Program-made: the position numbers and the translations under genes
Notes under the pieces: model-generated
What the model saw: the letters and a program-made list of their open reading frames with translations, nothing else
Database searches by the model: none
Told to the model about the DNA's origin: nothing
In this document: positions 36,109-45,524 of the stretch, in pieces
How positions within the stretch are numbered: position 1 is the first letter of the stretch
How the letters are laid out: each line of letters begins with the position of its first letter
Source: CAYXZO01 sp964469505
Lineage (GTDB): Bacteria; Fidelibacterota; UBA8477; JABMPR01
Assembly (NCBI GenBank): GCA_964469505.1
Contig: CAYXZO010000002.1
Location: forward strand, 23,963 to 87,962
Direction of reading: 5' to 3'
Length of the DNA: 64,000 nucleotides

Positions 36109-37863
36109 ATGACTTGCTATACTTGCCGCGTGAACGGGAAGCTAATTACCGGCCAGATTAAATGTATTCTCCCTGGGGTACTTATACTCCTTCTTGTCTA
36201 CTGTAGCAAACCCGAACCGTATGCGCCGGTGGCGGCTAAAGTGGGAGATCGTACCATTACCACCATTGCCTTCCAGCGGGCCTATCTACCGGTCATCATG
36301 TATTCGGACAAATTCGACAGCCCCCAAACCAGGCGCGAGGTCCTTAACACTCTCATAGGCGATAAAATATTGGCACAGGAAGCGGAGCGTTGCCGTTTGG
36401 ACACCTTCCGTGCGGTGCAGCGGCTTAAACGCCTGGCAGAGCAGAAAGCCCTGGCCCGGAAACTGTACCAGGAGTGGGTGGCTGATCAGGTGGGCCCAGT
36501 AACCGAAAAGGAACTACGGGAGGCATTCAGGCGGAGCAATGTCAAATTGCGGGTGCGTCATCTCTTCGCCCGCACCAAACATGAAGCCGATTCCCTATTT
36601 CAATTATTGACTACAGGTCAGGCTACTTTCCAGGAATTGGCCCGTAATGTGTTCCGGGATTCGGTATTGCGCTACAACGGCGGCGAATTGGGCTGGATCA
36701 GCTTCGGTGATCTGGATGAAACGCTGGAAGATACCTTGTATCACCTACCCCCCGGCCGAATTTCTCATCCCACTAAAAGCATATATGGCTGGCACATTCT
36801 CCAGGTTGATGATGCCCAGAGACAGTTGATCGTCACCGAAGACGCTTTTCAGCAGGCCCGTAAGAACCTGCGTTATCGTATCCTGGAAAGGCGGGAATAC
36901 GCGTTGGGGCGCAAGATAATCAACGATTTTATGAAGGCGCAACGGATACAATTCAACCGTCCTCTGGCCCGAAAAGTCTGGGCTGCCGTGCTCCAGCGTT
37001 TGCCGCGCCGCAAACAACCACTGAAACTTGGCTCACCGGAACTTACTCCCGGTGCTCTCACCGACCTGCGTCAGGAACTACAGCCCCACTTGCGGGACAC
37101 CCTGGTTACATTCAAGGACGGTGCTTGGACCGTAGCCCATTTCCTGAATCATCTGCCGGAAATGAAACCGCGCTGGTTATACCGTAATCTTTACGTGGGA
37201 ACAGCCTATTTGATACGCGATGCAGCTTTAGCAAAGGAAGGCTACCGCCTGGGTTATGATACTGATCCGGCCGTTAAAGAAGAAGTTCAGGATCGCCTGG
37301 ATCATTTTCTGGCACAACTTTACGTGGCTGCAGTGGCTGATACCCTCCGGTTCAACGAGGAGCTGGCCCGTCAGTATTATGAACGCGAAAAGTTCAAACG
37401 TTACCGGGGGCCGGACAGTTTGCGAATTGAAAGAATCTTTTTCAGCGACAGTGCCCAGGCCGTTCGGTTCTGTAACCTGGTCCGGCTGGGGCGCAAACCA
37501 GAAACCGAGGGCTTGAAACCTATAAAAGTAGAGGTTACGCCGTGGTTGGTGACTCCCAGCGGAAATGACTCTCTGGATTACCAGCGTGCCTTGCGCTCTA
37601 AAATAGACGTTCCTCTGGGGCCCTATAATTCTCCCACCGGTTGGAAAGTGATTTTTCTCCGTGTGAGAAAGCGTTGGAGTCGGCCTTTCGCCGAGGTTCG
37701 ATCTAAAGTTTTTCAAGCCATGGAGCAGAATCGCCACCCTGTAGTACGGGGGATTTTGCTTGAGCGCTTGCGTCCCAAGTACCATCCGGAGATTACTATG
37801 GAAAATGTTAACGCCCTTTTCGCACCGGATTCGAATATAACAGAATTGCAAGGAGCCCAGTGA
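36109..37863 (+). CDS. Parvulin-type peptidyl-prolyl isomerase lipoprotein
   Basis: 584 residues. A signal region ends in LLLVYC (Cys32 as the likely lipid site). A SurA-N-like helical part (about 40-140) is followed by a PpiC/rotamase domain (about 145-230; VRHLFARTKHEADSL and NGGELGWISFGDLDETLED are typical). A long second half (about 250-584) is helical and contains another degenerate PPIase-like stretch (SLRIERIFFSDSAQAVRF). It likely chaperones outer-membrane or secreted proteins in the periplasm. The ATG lacks a clear ribosome site, so the start may lie a few codons away. Confidence 0.85.
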   Translation: MTCYTCRVNGKLITGQIKCILPGVLILLLVYCSKPEPYAPVAAKVGDRTITTIAFQRAYLPVIMYSDKFDSPQTRREVLNTLIGDKILAQEAERCRLDTFRAVQRLKRLAEQKALARKLYQEWVADQVGPVTEKELREAFRRSNVKLRVRHLFARTKHEADSLFQLLTTGQATFQELARNVFRDSVLRYNGGELGWISFGDLDETLEDTLYHLPPGRISHPTKSIYGWHILQVDDAQRQLIVTEDAFQQARKNLRYRILERREYALGRKIINDFMKAQRIQFNRPLARKVWAAVLQRLPRRKQPLKLGSPELTPGALTDLRQELQPHLRDTLVTFKDGAWTVAHFLNHLPEMKPRWLYRNLYVGTAYLIRDAALAKEGYRLGYDTDPAVKEEVQDRLDHFLAQLYVAAVADTLRFNEELARQYYEREKFKRYRGPDSLRIERIFFSDSAQAVRFCNLVRLGRKPETEGLKPIKVEVTPWLVTPSGNDSLDYQRALRSKIDVPLGPYNSPTGWKVIFLRVRKRWSRPFAEVRSKVFQAMEQNRHPVVRGILLERLRPKYHPEITMENVNALFAPDSNITELQGAQ

Positions 37864-37864
37864 A

Positions 37865-38965
37865 ATGGCTTTAAGTTGTGGTATCGTTGGATTGCCGAAC
37901 GTGGGAAAATCCACCCTGTTTAACGCATTGACTGCTGCTGAAATTCCTGCAGAAAATTATCCGTTCTGCACCATTGAGCCCAACGTGGGGGTGGTCCCGG
38001 TCCCAGATGAACGGTTGGAGCGTTTAGCCGAAATCTACCACCCGGAGAAAGTGACCCCTGCCACGGTGCGTTTCGTGGATATTGCCGGTCTGGTGCGGGG
38101 GGCTAACAAGGGGGAAGGCTTGGGGAATCAGTTTTTAGCTCAAATCCGAGAAGTAACCCTAATTATTGAAACTGTCCGCTGTTTTGAGGACAAGAATGTA
38201 GCCCATGTGGAAGGTACGGTGAATCCCCGGCGGGATATGGAAACCATTACCGCCGAACTGGTTATTAAAGACCTCGACTCGGTGCAGAAACAGTTGGCTC
38301 CCTTGCAGAAACGTTATCGGTCCGGAGATCGCCAATTGGCCCGCAAAGTGGCCTTGTTGGAAAAGTTGATTCCGCACCTGGAAGAATTAAAACCAGCTCG
38401 AACCCTGCCGTTGCCTCCGGAGGAGCACGCTTTACTTAAAGAATTTTTCCTGCTCTCGGCTAAACCCATTCTCTATGTGGCCAATGTAGATGAAGAGGAA
38501 ATTCAATCACCCGAACGAGGACCATTAGCTCGGGAAGTTTTCGAGTATGCCGCGGAAACAGGCGACGAGGCCTTGCGTTTATGTGCCCGTCTGGAAGCGG
38601 AAATGGCTCTACTACCGCGCGAAGAGCAGCTTGAGTTTTGCAAAGAATACAATTTGCCGGAACCCGGCCTTGATAAGCTGATTCACCGAGCTTACCATCT
38701 GCTGGGCTTACAATCATTCTATACAGGAGGGCCAAAGGAAGTTCGAGCCTGGTCTATCCGCCGGGGGACCACAGCCTGGGAAGCTGCCGGTGAGATCCAC
38801 ACCGATTTCCAGCGCGGCTTCATCAAAGCCGAGATTTACAAATACGATGACCTAATACGTTATGGAAGCGAAAAAGCTCTCCGAGAAAAAGGACTGGTTG
38901 CTCTGGAAGGGCGCGATTACGTTTTGCAGGAGGATGATGTGGTCTATTTTCATTTCAACGTGTAA
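37865..38965 (+). CDS. ychF: YchF/OLA1-family ATPase
   Basis: A 366-residue Obg-related P-loop protein. GLPNVGKST (G1), FVDIAGLVRGANKGEG (G3), VANVDEEE replacing NKxD (which gives ATP rather than GTP preference), and a C-terminal TGS domain ending VYFHFNV. YchF binds ribosomes and is linked to redox stress responses. AAGGAG lies before the ATG. It starts 1 base after the parvulin gene stop and is probably cotranscribed with it. Confidence 0.97.
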   Translation: MALSCGIVGLPNVGKSTLFNALTAAEIPAENYPFCTIEPNVGVVPVPDERLERLAEIYHPEKVTPATVRFVDIAGLVRGANKGEGLGNQFLAQIREVTLIIETVRCFEDKNVAHVEGTVNPRRDMETITAELVIKDLDSVQKQLAPLQKRYRSGDRQLARKVALLEKLIPHLEELKPARTLPLPPEEHALLKEFFLLSAKPILYVANVDEEEIQSPERGPLAREVFEYAAETGDEALRLCARLEAEMALLPREEQLEFCKEYNLPEPGLDKLIHRAYHLLGLQSFYTGGPKEVRAWSIRRGTTAWEAAGEIHTDFQRGFIKAEIYKYDDLIRYGSEKALREKGLVALEGRDYVLQEDDVVYFHFNV

Positions 38966-38996
38966 TCGGGAAAAATCAACGCTTCCACAAGCCCCC

Positions 38997-39362
38997 ATGA
39001 TCTCCATTTTGAAGAAAAAAGGTATGGCGGTGGCAGCTCTAATGGGCATACCATTATTAGCAATCCTAGTTTTTAATAGCTGCTCGGAACCTGAACTTTA
39101 CCAAGGACTTTACATCCAGGGTTTTGAAAAAACCTCTTTCAGAATGTGCGGAAGTGACGAGAGTTGGTGGGTGATTCCCGACAATGAGTTGGCTAATGCT
39201 TACCAAAGTTTGGGTGTAGCACCCTATACTGAAGTTTATGTCGAATTAAAAGGTGAGCGCAGTAACAAGGGTAGTTATGGTCATTTAGGGGCCTACCCCT
39301 ATCAGCTTACAGTAAGGGAATTGGTCAAAATAGATACAATAGCTCCCTTCCCCTGTCGCTGA
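38997..39362 (+). CDS. Small lipoprotein, function unknown
   Basis: About 121 residues. A signal peptide ends in a lipobox-like VFNSC (Cys29); the mature part is short and beta-rich (YQGLYIQGFEKTSFRMCGSDESWW, then a strand ending YVELKGERS). The open frame extends upstream into ychF to 38862, but only starts from 38997 or 39024 give a proper signal peptide; neither has a good ribosome site. It ends 5 bases before the convergent kinase gene. Resembles small META/DUF-type heat-shock-like lipoproteins only in general form. Confidence 0.65.
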   Translation: MISILKKKGMAVAALMGIPLLAILVFNSCSEPELYQGLYIQGFEKTSFRMCGSDESWWVIPDNELANAYQSLGVAPYTEVYVELKGERSNKGSYGHLGAYPYQLTVRELVKIDTIAPFPCR

Positions 39363-39367
39363 GTATT

Positions 39368-41236
39368 TTACGTTGAATCAATTTCACCAGGCCAGTGGCC
39401 GGAAGGAACGGTGCTACTTACCGGATGGCGTGGTAGAGTGAAAATAAAAGTTGCACCTTCCCCGGGAGAACTTCTGGCGGTGATAGTGCCTCCGTGACGT
39501 TCAATGATGCGTTTGACAATACTTAATCCCACCCCTGAACCAGGATAGTCGGCGGCGGCATGCAAACGCTGAAAAGGTACGAAAAGTTTATCGGCATAAT
39601 TCATATCAAACCCGCAGCCGTTGTCTTTCACCCAGAACTGAAATCCATCCTCGTTTTCAACCACTCCGATCTCAATTACTGCCGGTTGTCGATCCTGAGT
39701 GTACTTGACAGCATTGCTGAGCAGATTACGCCAAACCTCCAACAACATCGAGTAATCGCCAGCCAAGCGGGGCAGTTCGGCAATACGCCAATTTACAAGG
39801 CGGCCACGAAGCTGCGGTTCTAATTCTTCCCTCGCGATACCTACCAATTCTTGCATGTCCAATTCGGTTATCTCAAGGGTTTTGTGCCCCAGTCTGGAAA
39901 GCTTTAGTAGCGCTCTAATTAAATTCATTGTACTTTTGGCAGCGAGTCGAATCCGATTTATATAGTCTTGAGCTTCGGCTGAAAGCTTATCTGCATATTC
40001 TTCTTCAATAATACTGGCGAAACCTTCAATAGCTCTTAACGGTGCTTGTAGATCATGGGATACTGAGTAGGTAAACGCTTCCAATTCTGCATTTCGTTCT
40101 TGAACAGACCTTTCAAGCTGAATGCTGTAGGCACTCAAGGCTTCATGTGCTTTACGCTGCTCGGTTATATCTTCGACGCTTACAAAAAAAACTTTGTGAT
40201 CGTCAAGGGGGCGAAATCGCCAGCGCAACCAGCGCCTTCCTACCAAAGTGTCATGTGGAAAAACGTACGAGCTGATCTCCGTTTCCGGAGAGGATTGTAA
40301 TTGATGCACTAGTTCATTGAAACACTGGGAATCCATCCCAAATTCTTCAACTGTAAGTCCAATGACCTCCTCAGGATCTCTGAGGAAAACGCGTTTTGAA
40401 GCCGGACTAACAGCAACAAAGCGATGATCAAGACCTACGACTCCCAGAACATTGGGGCTGAGTCGATAAAGGTTTCGCTCGCGCTCAGCAAGTTGCTGTA
40501 CCCGCTTGCGTAGATCTATCACGTATGCTGCAATAACCATCGGAATCGCCCAGATGTGCAGATTATGTCGGATAGGGTTAAAAACATGTTTATGGACCTC
40601 GTGTTGCAACAAAGATATGACCATAAGGGCCTCGTCCATAAAAAGGAACATAAAGGCGGACACGATAAGCCAGGAAATATATCTACCCCGTTTGCGGCAA
40701 ATCAGGCAAGAAACCAATATTGTGCCGGTTATGATAGTGGCTATTGATCTGAAAAGGAGATCTCCCCAAAAAACTCCGAAAGTGGCATCAGGATGACCTG
40801 CAAGATAGAGGGGCCAGGCTACTCCTGTCGCTATCCAGAGTACCGCATCGACTGCTAAGCCCACCAGAATAAAGCGGTTAACAAAATAAGCCTTCCCTTG
40901 CACAAGATTCAGAAAAGCCGCTCCCAGTAACACTTCCGAACCCAGAACCAAAGCATGCTCTACAGGAGGAAAAATTGGATGGGTATATTCCAACGGTATC
41001 CATCCTCTATAAGCGGTATAGTGGGAGAAAAGCATAATAGCCTCCCGCGCTATACCAACTACCGCGCTGAGAAGTACCAAGCCATCCTTTCGATTGCGGT
41101 ACGATCTCCATTCAGCTGCACTAACCCAGGCTAGAACCAGCCAAAAAAATAAGGCCAGAATGAACCTAGTGATCTCCTCCTGAGGCTTATCGACCCCGCC
41201 CCCGATTTCGGATAGTATTTCTAGTAGAGGGTTCAT
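39368..41236 (-). CDS. Orphan sensor histidine kinase with multi-span membrane sensor
   Basis: 622 residues. Seven or so membrane helices (about 20-245) form the input. Then come a PAS domain (VLGVVGLDHRFVAVSPASKR), a coiled linker, HisKA with YSVSHDLQAPLRAIEGFA (His near 393) and a HATPase domain (NAVKYTQ, VKDNGCGFD, GSGVGLSIVKRII). This HisKA type (SHDLQAPL) is that of phytochrome-like and hybrid kinases. No response regulator gene is adjacent, so the partner is unknown. Convergent with the small lipoprotein. Confidence 0.9.
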   Translation of the reverse strand: MNPLLEILSEIGGGVDKPQEEITRFILALFFWLVLAWVSAAEWRSYRNRKDGLVLLSAVVGIAREAIMLFSHYTAYRGWIPLEYTHPIFPPVEHALVLGSEVLLGAAFLNLVQGKAYFVNRFILVGLAVDAVLWIATGVAWPLYLAGHPDATFGVFWGDLLFRSIATIITGTILVSCLICRKRGRYISWLIVSAFMFLFMDEALMVISLLQHEVHKHVFNPIRHNLHIWAIPMVIAAYVIDLRKRVQQLAERERNLYRLSPNVLGVVGLDHRFVAVSPASKRVFLRDPEEVIGLTVEEFGMDSQCFNELVHQLQSSPETEISSYVFPHDTLVGRRWLRWRFRPLDDHKVFFVSVEDITEQRKAHEALSAYSIQLERSVQERNAELEAFTYSVSHDLQAPLRAIEGFASIIEEEYADKLSAEAQDYINRIRLAAKSTMNLIRALLKLSRLGHKTLEITELDMQELVGIAREELEPQLRGRLVNWRIAELPRLAGDYSMLLEVWRNLLSNAVKYTQDRQPAVIEIGVVENEDGFQFWVKDNGCGFDMNYADKLFVPFQRLHAAADYPGSGVGLSIVKRIIERHGGTITARSSPGEGATFIFTLPRHPVSSTVPSGHWPGEIDST

Positions 41237-41354
41237 GCTCTTTAGGGGGTATCTTAATCCCCACCATCCACTACGATTTTAAAATCGCTCCCAGAAAGAG
41301 CAAAATTTATGCCCTCAACGTCTTAATATGACTACGTTTTACAGGGAGGAAAAT

Positions 41355-41383
41355 GTCCCCGGTTGCGGATACCAACCGGGGAC
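41355..41383 (-). terminator. Terminator after mdh
   Basis: A perfect 11-bp stem (GTCCCCGGTTG / CAACCGGGGAC) with a 7-base loop, 6 bases after the mdh stop; on the minus strand it is followed by ATTTTCC. Confidence 0.8.
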
Positions 41384-41389
41384 TAAAAT

Positions 41390-42328
<939 letters not shown>

Positions 42329-42521
42329 TTACACCTCCTTTATTGTATGTGTTTTAGTCCGTATCTGTATAGCCGTCAATTTCTATGCCAACCACTCTCT
42401 TCCCTCCCCCAAAGAAGATATGTTTGTAGGTTTTTTATCGGAGAGAAATCCCCGCAAGCCAATAGCCTCCCTCCCTGCGTCTGCCTTGGCTTTTCTAGAA
42501 ACCGCTTTAGATTAGCCTTCC

Positions 42522-43700
42522 ATGAAACGTGTCGTATTTGCAGAATGGATTCTACCTATCACCCGTCCCGCGATTCATAATGGAGCTCTAATCATCGAAG
42601 ATGATCAACTGCGGTTTATTGGCCCCCAGAAATCCTACCGCGGCTCGCAACGTATCGTGGAAGATCTCGGGCATGCTGTGGTTTTCCCAGCCTTGGTAAA
42701 CACCGTCTACCATCCGGAATTGATCGTCGTCAACGAAGAACATTTGCCTAAAGGTTCTTTTCTCTCCTGGTGGCGGTTCGCCTGGCAACAGGCCCAAACC
42801 CTTTCAGCATCGGAATTAGAATCCCGGGTCCTGAGCGCAGTCAAGGGCTTCTATGACTCTGGAACGGCGGCTGTGGGGCTCAGAACTGTACATCTCGAGA
42901 TTGCCGAGTTAATGAAACCGTCCGGGCTGTTTTTAGCTTTGTTCTATCTAATACACGGTTTCAGGTCCAGTGAAGCGGATTTGATCTGGAAAAAAACTCT
43001 CCAGTATTCAGAACAATTCTCTAACGAAACCACTTTGCATCACCACTTTGCCGGGGAATTGTTGTTTACTGTTTCCCCTCGCTTATTCATGCTACTCTCC
43101 AAACAAGAATGGCGTACCGCTTTGCCAATCGCCACCGGCCCGGAGGAAACGCTATTCCTGGAAAAGCGTCAGGGCCCCTTATATCAATTCCTTTTAAGTC
43201 GGGACGACATGGATTACCGCTGGAAGCCTACTACAAACAGTGTCGGTAAATATTACTCCACTGCAGGTTATCCCGTATCCCACAATATCCTTTTCCAAAC
43301 AATTCACATTACTGAGGAAGACCTGGATTGGCTGGCGGAACGGGAGCAAACCTTCTATTTCGCCCTCTCTCCCCGTTTCAATCGCAAGTGGGAGTTGGGG
43401 CTGCCTCCAGCGCGGCGCATTTTAGAGAAAGGCTTCACCCTTTGCCTGGGCACCTTCGCCGAACACACCGATATGCGCCGTGAGATGCAGTCCGCGGCGG
43501 CTGAATACGGTTTTTCTCCTCAAGAAGTCCTGACCATGGCCACCATCAATGGAGCCCGGGCCTTGGGATTCGACAAGCACCTGGGTTCGTTGGAACCTGG
43601 TAAGCAAGCCCGACTCTGTTTGGTAAAAGCCCCTAGCTCCATTGCCGATCCCTACGACACCTTAATTTTCTCCAGTGAGAAATTCAAACATCTCAGCTAA
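42522..43700 (+). CDS. Amidohydrolase-superfamily protein lacking metal ligands
   Basis: A 392-residue protein with the fold layout of chlorohydrolase/aminodeoxyfutalosine deaminase-type amidohydrolases: a small composite beta domain, FPALVN leading the barrel, then TMATINGARALGF and SLEPGKQARLCLV at the C-terminus. The usual metal sites look lost: the HxH of the first strand reads NTVYH (60-64), the HxAE region reads IATGPEE (203-209), and LGTDS reads LGTFAEH (309-315). It may be a pseudoenzyme with a binding or regulatory role, or use different residues. No ribosome site is clear before the ATG. The radical SAM gene follows by 12 bases. Confidence 0.8.
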   Translation: MKRVVFAEWILPITRPAIHNGALIIEDDQLRFIGPQKSYRGSQRIVEDLGHAVVFPALVNTVYHPELIVVNEEHLPKGSFLSWWRFAWQQAQTLSASELESRVLSAVKGFYDSGTAAVGLRTVHLEIAELMKPSGLFLALFYLIHGFRSSEADLIWKKTLQYSEQFSNETTLHHHFAGELLFTVSPRLFMLLSKQEWRTALPIATGPEETLFLEKRQGPLYQFLLSRDDMDYRWKPTTNSVGKYYSTAGYPVSHNILFQTIHITEEDLDWLAEREQTFYFALSPRFNRKWELGLPPARRILEKGFTLCLGTFAEHTDMRREMQSAAAEYGFSPQEVLTMATINGARALGFDKHLGSLEPGKQARLCLVKAPSSIADPYDTLIFSSEKFKHLS

Positions 43701-43712
43701 TCTTTAAACCGA

Positions 43713-44690
43713 ATGATTACCCAGTCAGTGCCTGCAACGGTAGCCATTTCAAGCGATAATCTGCCCTTCCCTCTGGAAGAACGGTATTACCGCTACAGTC
43801 GATATTTGTATAAAACCTTCGGCAAGCGCGTCCAAAAAATTTCCCTCTCCGCTGGTTTTACCTGTCCCAATCGTGATGGCAGCAAAGGCACGGGAGGCTG
43901 TATTTACTGCAACAATGCCGCTTTTCTGCCACCGGATCTGGACCCGCGTCAAAGTTTATCAGCTCAAATCCAAACGGCGATGCCCCACCTTCAGCAACGC
44001 TATGGGGTAGATTCTTTCATCGGCTATCTCCAGGCCTACACCAACACCTATGCTTCAATCGATTATCTAAGACAGTGCTATTCTGAAATCATAGCCCACC
44101 CCAACATCGTAGCCCTGAACATCGGCACCCGGGCTGATTGTCTATCCGAACCGGTGCTGGATTTGCTGGTTGAATTCGCCACTCAGGTGCCGCTGACTGT
44201 GGAAATCGGCATCGAATCCATTCACGACCCCACCCTGAAATGGATGAACCGGGGACATGCATTTGCTGAAGTGGAACAGGCAGTGGCGGCATTGAAAAAC
44301 AGGGGCTTGCGAGTCACCGGCCATATCATCCTGGGCTTACCGGTTGAAACCAGGGAACAGATGGTAGCCACAGCACTGGCTGCCAACAAGCTGGGACTTA
44401 ATGGACTAAAAATCCACCACCTGTACATCGTGAAAGGTACCGAGCTGGGGCGTCGTTATCGTCAGTCTCCTTTTCCCCTGCTCAGTCTCACCGAGTATCT
44501 TGAACTGGTGGTTGATATCCTGGAATGTTTGAACCCTACTATTGTGATTGAGCGCCTGCTGGGCCATACACCGCCGCAATTACTGATAGCCCCCCATTGG
44601 GGCGTGGGCGCTCCCTGGTTTCAGCAGCAAGTCCAGAAAGCTTTGGAGCAACGCGATAGCTGGCAGGGAAAATTTTATAAAAATGACTAA
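43713..44690 (+). CDS. Radical SAM protein (TIGR01212/YhcC-like)
   Basis: A 325-residue radical SAM protein. The iron-sulfur Cys are Cys51, Cys63 and Cys66 in CPNRDGSKGTGGCIYC, the spacing of the TIGR01212/YhcC group rather than CxxxCxxC. Later family marks are VALNIGTRADCLSEPVLDLL, EIGIESIHDPTLKWMNRGH and HIILGLPVETREQM. The reaction in this group is not well defined. No ribosome site is evident before the ATG, so it may be coupled to the amidohydrolase-like gene upstream. Confidence 0.92.
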   Translation: MITQSVPATVAISSDNLPFPLEERYYRYSRYLYKTFGKRVQKISLSAGFTCPNRDGSKGTGGCIYCNNAAFLPPDLDPRQSLSAQIQTAMPHLQQRYGVDSFIGYLQAYTNTYASIDYLRQCYSEIIAHPNIVALNIGTRADCLSEPVLDLLVEFATQVPLTVEIGIESIHDPTLKWMNRGHAFAEVEQAVAALKNRGLRVTGHIILGLPVETREQMVATALAANKLGLNGLKIHHLYIVKGTELGRRYRQSPFPLLSLTEYLELVVDILECLNPTIVIERLLGHTPPQLLIAPHWGVGAPWFQQQVQKALEQRDSWQGKFYKND

Positions 44691-44738
44691 AACATTTTCT
44701 CATCCATTTGAAAAAACAGATAACGAGGAGGTCAGATA

Positions 44739-45524
44739 ATGCAATACTGGGCGTTGATTTTAGGTGCATCCAGCGGTTTTGGCGCGGCGGTTTGCCGTCG
44801 GCTGGCTCGTGGGGGATACAATATCTTCGGAGTACATTTGGATCGTAAAGCGACCTTACCCAACGTGGAAAAAATCGTAGCTGATATCGAAGATCAGGGG
44901 CGTCAAGCCCGCTTTTTCAACATCAATGCCGCCGATAGTGAAGCCCGTCATAAAGTAGTGGAGGAAATGGCTCGAACTCTGGAACCTGGCGATCAAGCAT
45001 TACAAGTGGTCCTACATTCACTGGCTTTTGGCTCCTTGTTGCCTTTGGTTTACGATCCCTCTAATCCTCGGCGCATTACTCAAAAACAGATGGACATGAC
45101 CCTGGATGTCATGGCCCATACCCTGGTGTATTGGGTCCAGGAGCTGGTACAGCATGAGCTGTTGGCTGCCGGAGCACACATATTCAGTATGACCAGCGCC
45201 GGGGGGCATCGAGTCTGGCCCAATTACGGAGCGGTTTCAGCAGCTAAAGCCGCCCTGGAATCTCATACTCGCCAGTTGGCTTTGGAACTGGCTCCCCTAC
45301 AAATCGCCGTGAATGCCCTACAAGCAGGGGTAACCGATACTCCGGCTCTGCGGAAAATCCCCGGCCATGAAGGAATGCTGGAATATGCCCAGAAAATGAA
45401 TCCCGGCGGGAGATTAACCACACCGGAAGATATTGCGGAAGCTCTATACCACCTGGCTCGGGGGCCGGTGTGGCTTACGGGAAACGTTATTCGGGTTGAC
45501 GGCGGCGAAGATATCGTGGGATAA
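44739..45524 (+). CDS. SDR-family oxidoreductase (enoyl-ACP reductase-like)
   Basis: A 261-residue short-chain dehydrogenase/reductase. Nucleotide-binding GASSGFGAAV (9-18) and catalytic region SMTSAGGHRVWPNYGAVSAAK with Tyr and Lys. RITQKQMDMTLDVMAHTLVYW and the C-terminal GNVIRVDGGEDIVG are like divergent enoyl-ACP reductases (FabI/FabL group), though the identity is unproven. GAGGAGG precedes the ATG. Its 3' end overlaps the convergent lptF-like gene by 38 bases. Confidence 0.85.
   Translation: MQYWALILGASSGFGAAVCRRLARGGYNIFGVHLDRKATLPNVEKIVADIEDQGRQARFFNINAADSEARHKVVEEMARTLEPGDQALQVVLHSLAFGSLLPLVYDPSNPRRITQKQMDMTLDVMAHTLVYWVQELVQHELLAAGAHIFSMTSAGGHRVWPNYGAVSAAKAALESHTRQLALELAPLQIAVNALQAGVTDTPALRKIPGHEGMLEYAQKMNPGGRLTTPEDIAEALYHLARGPVWLTGNVIRVDGGEDIVG

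Noticed and set aside
37228..37914. Minus-strand 228-codon frame across the parvulin gene and ychF start
   Set aside because: Both overlapped genes are strongly supported on the plus strand; the frame has no motifs.
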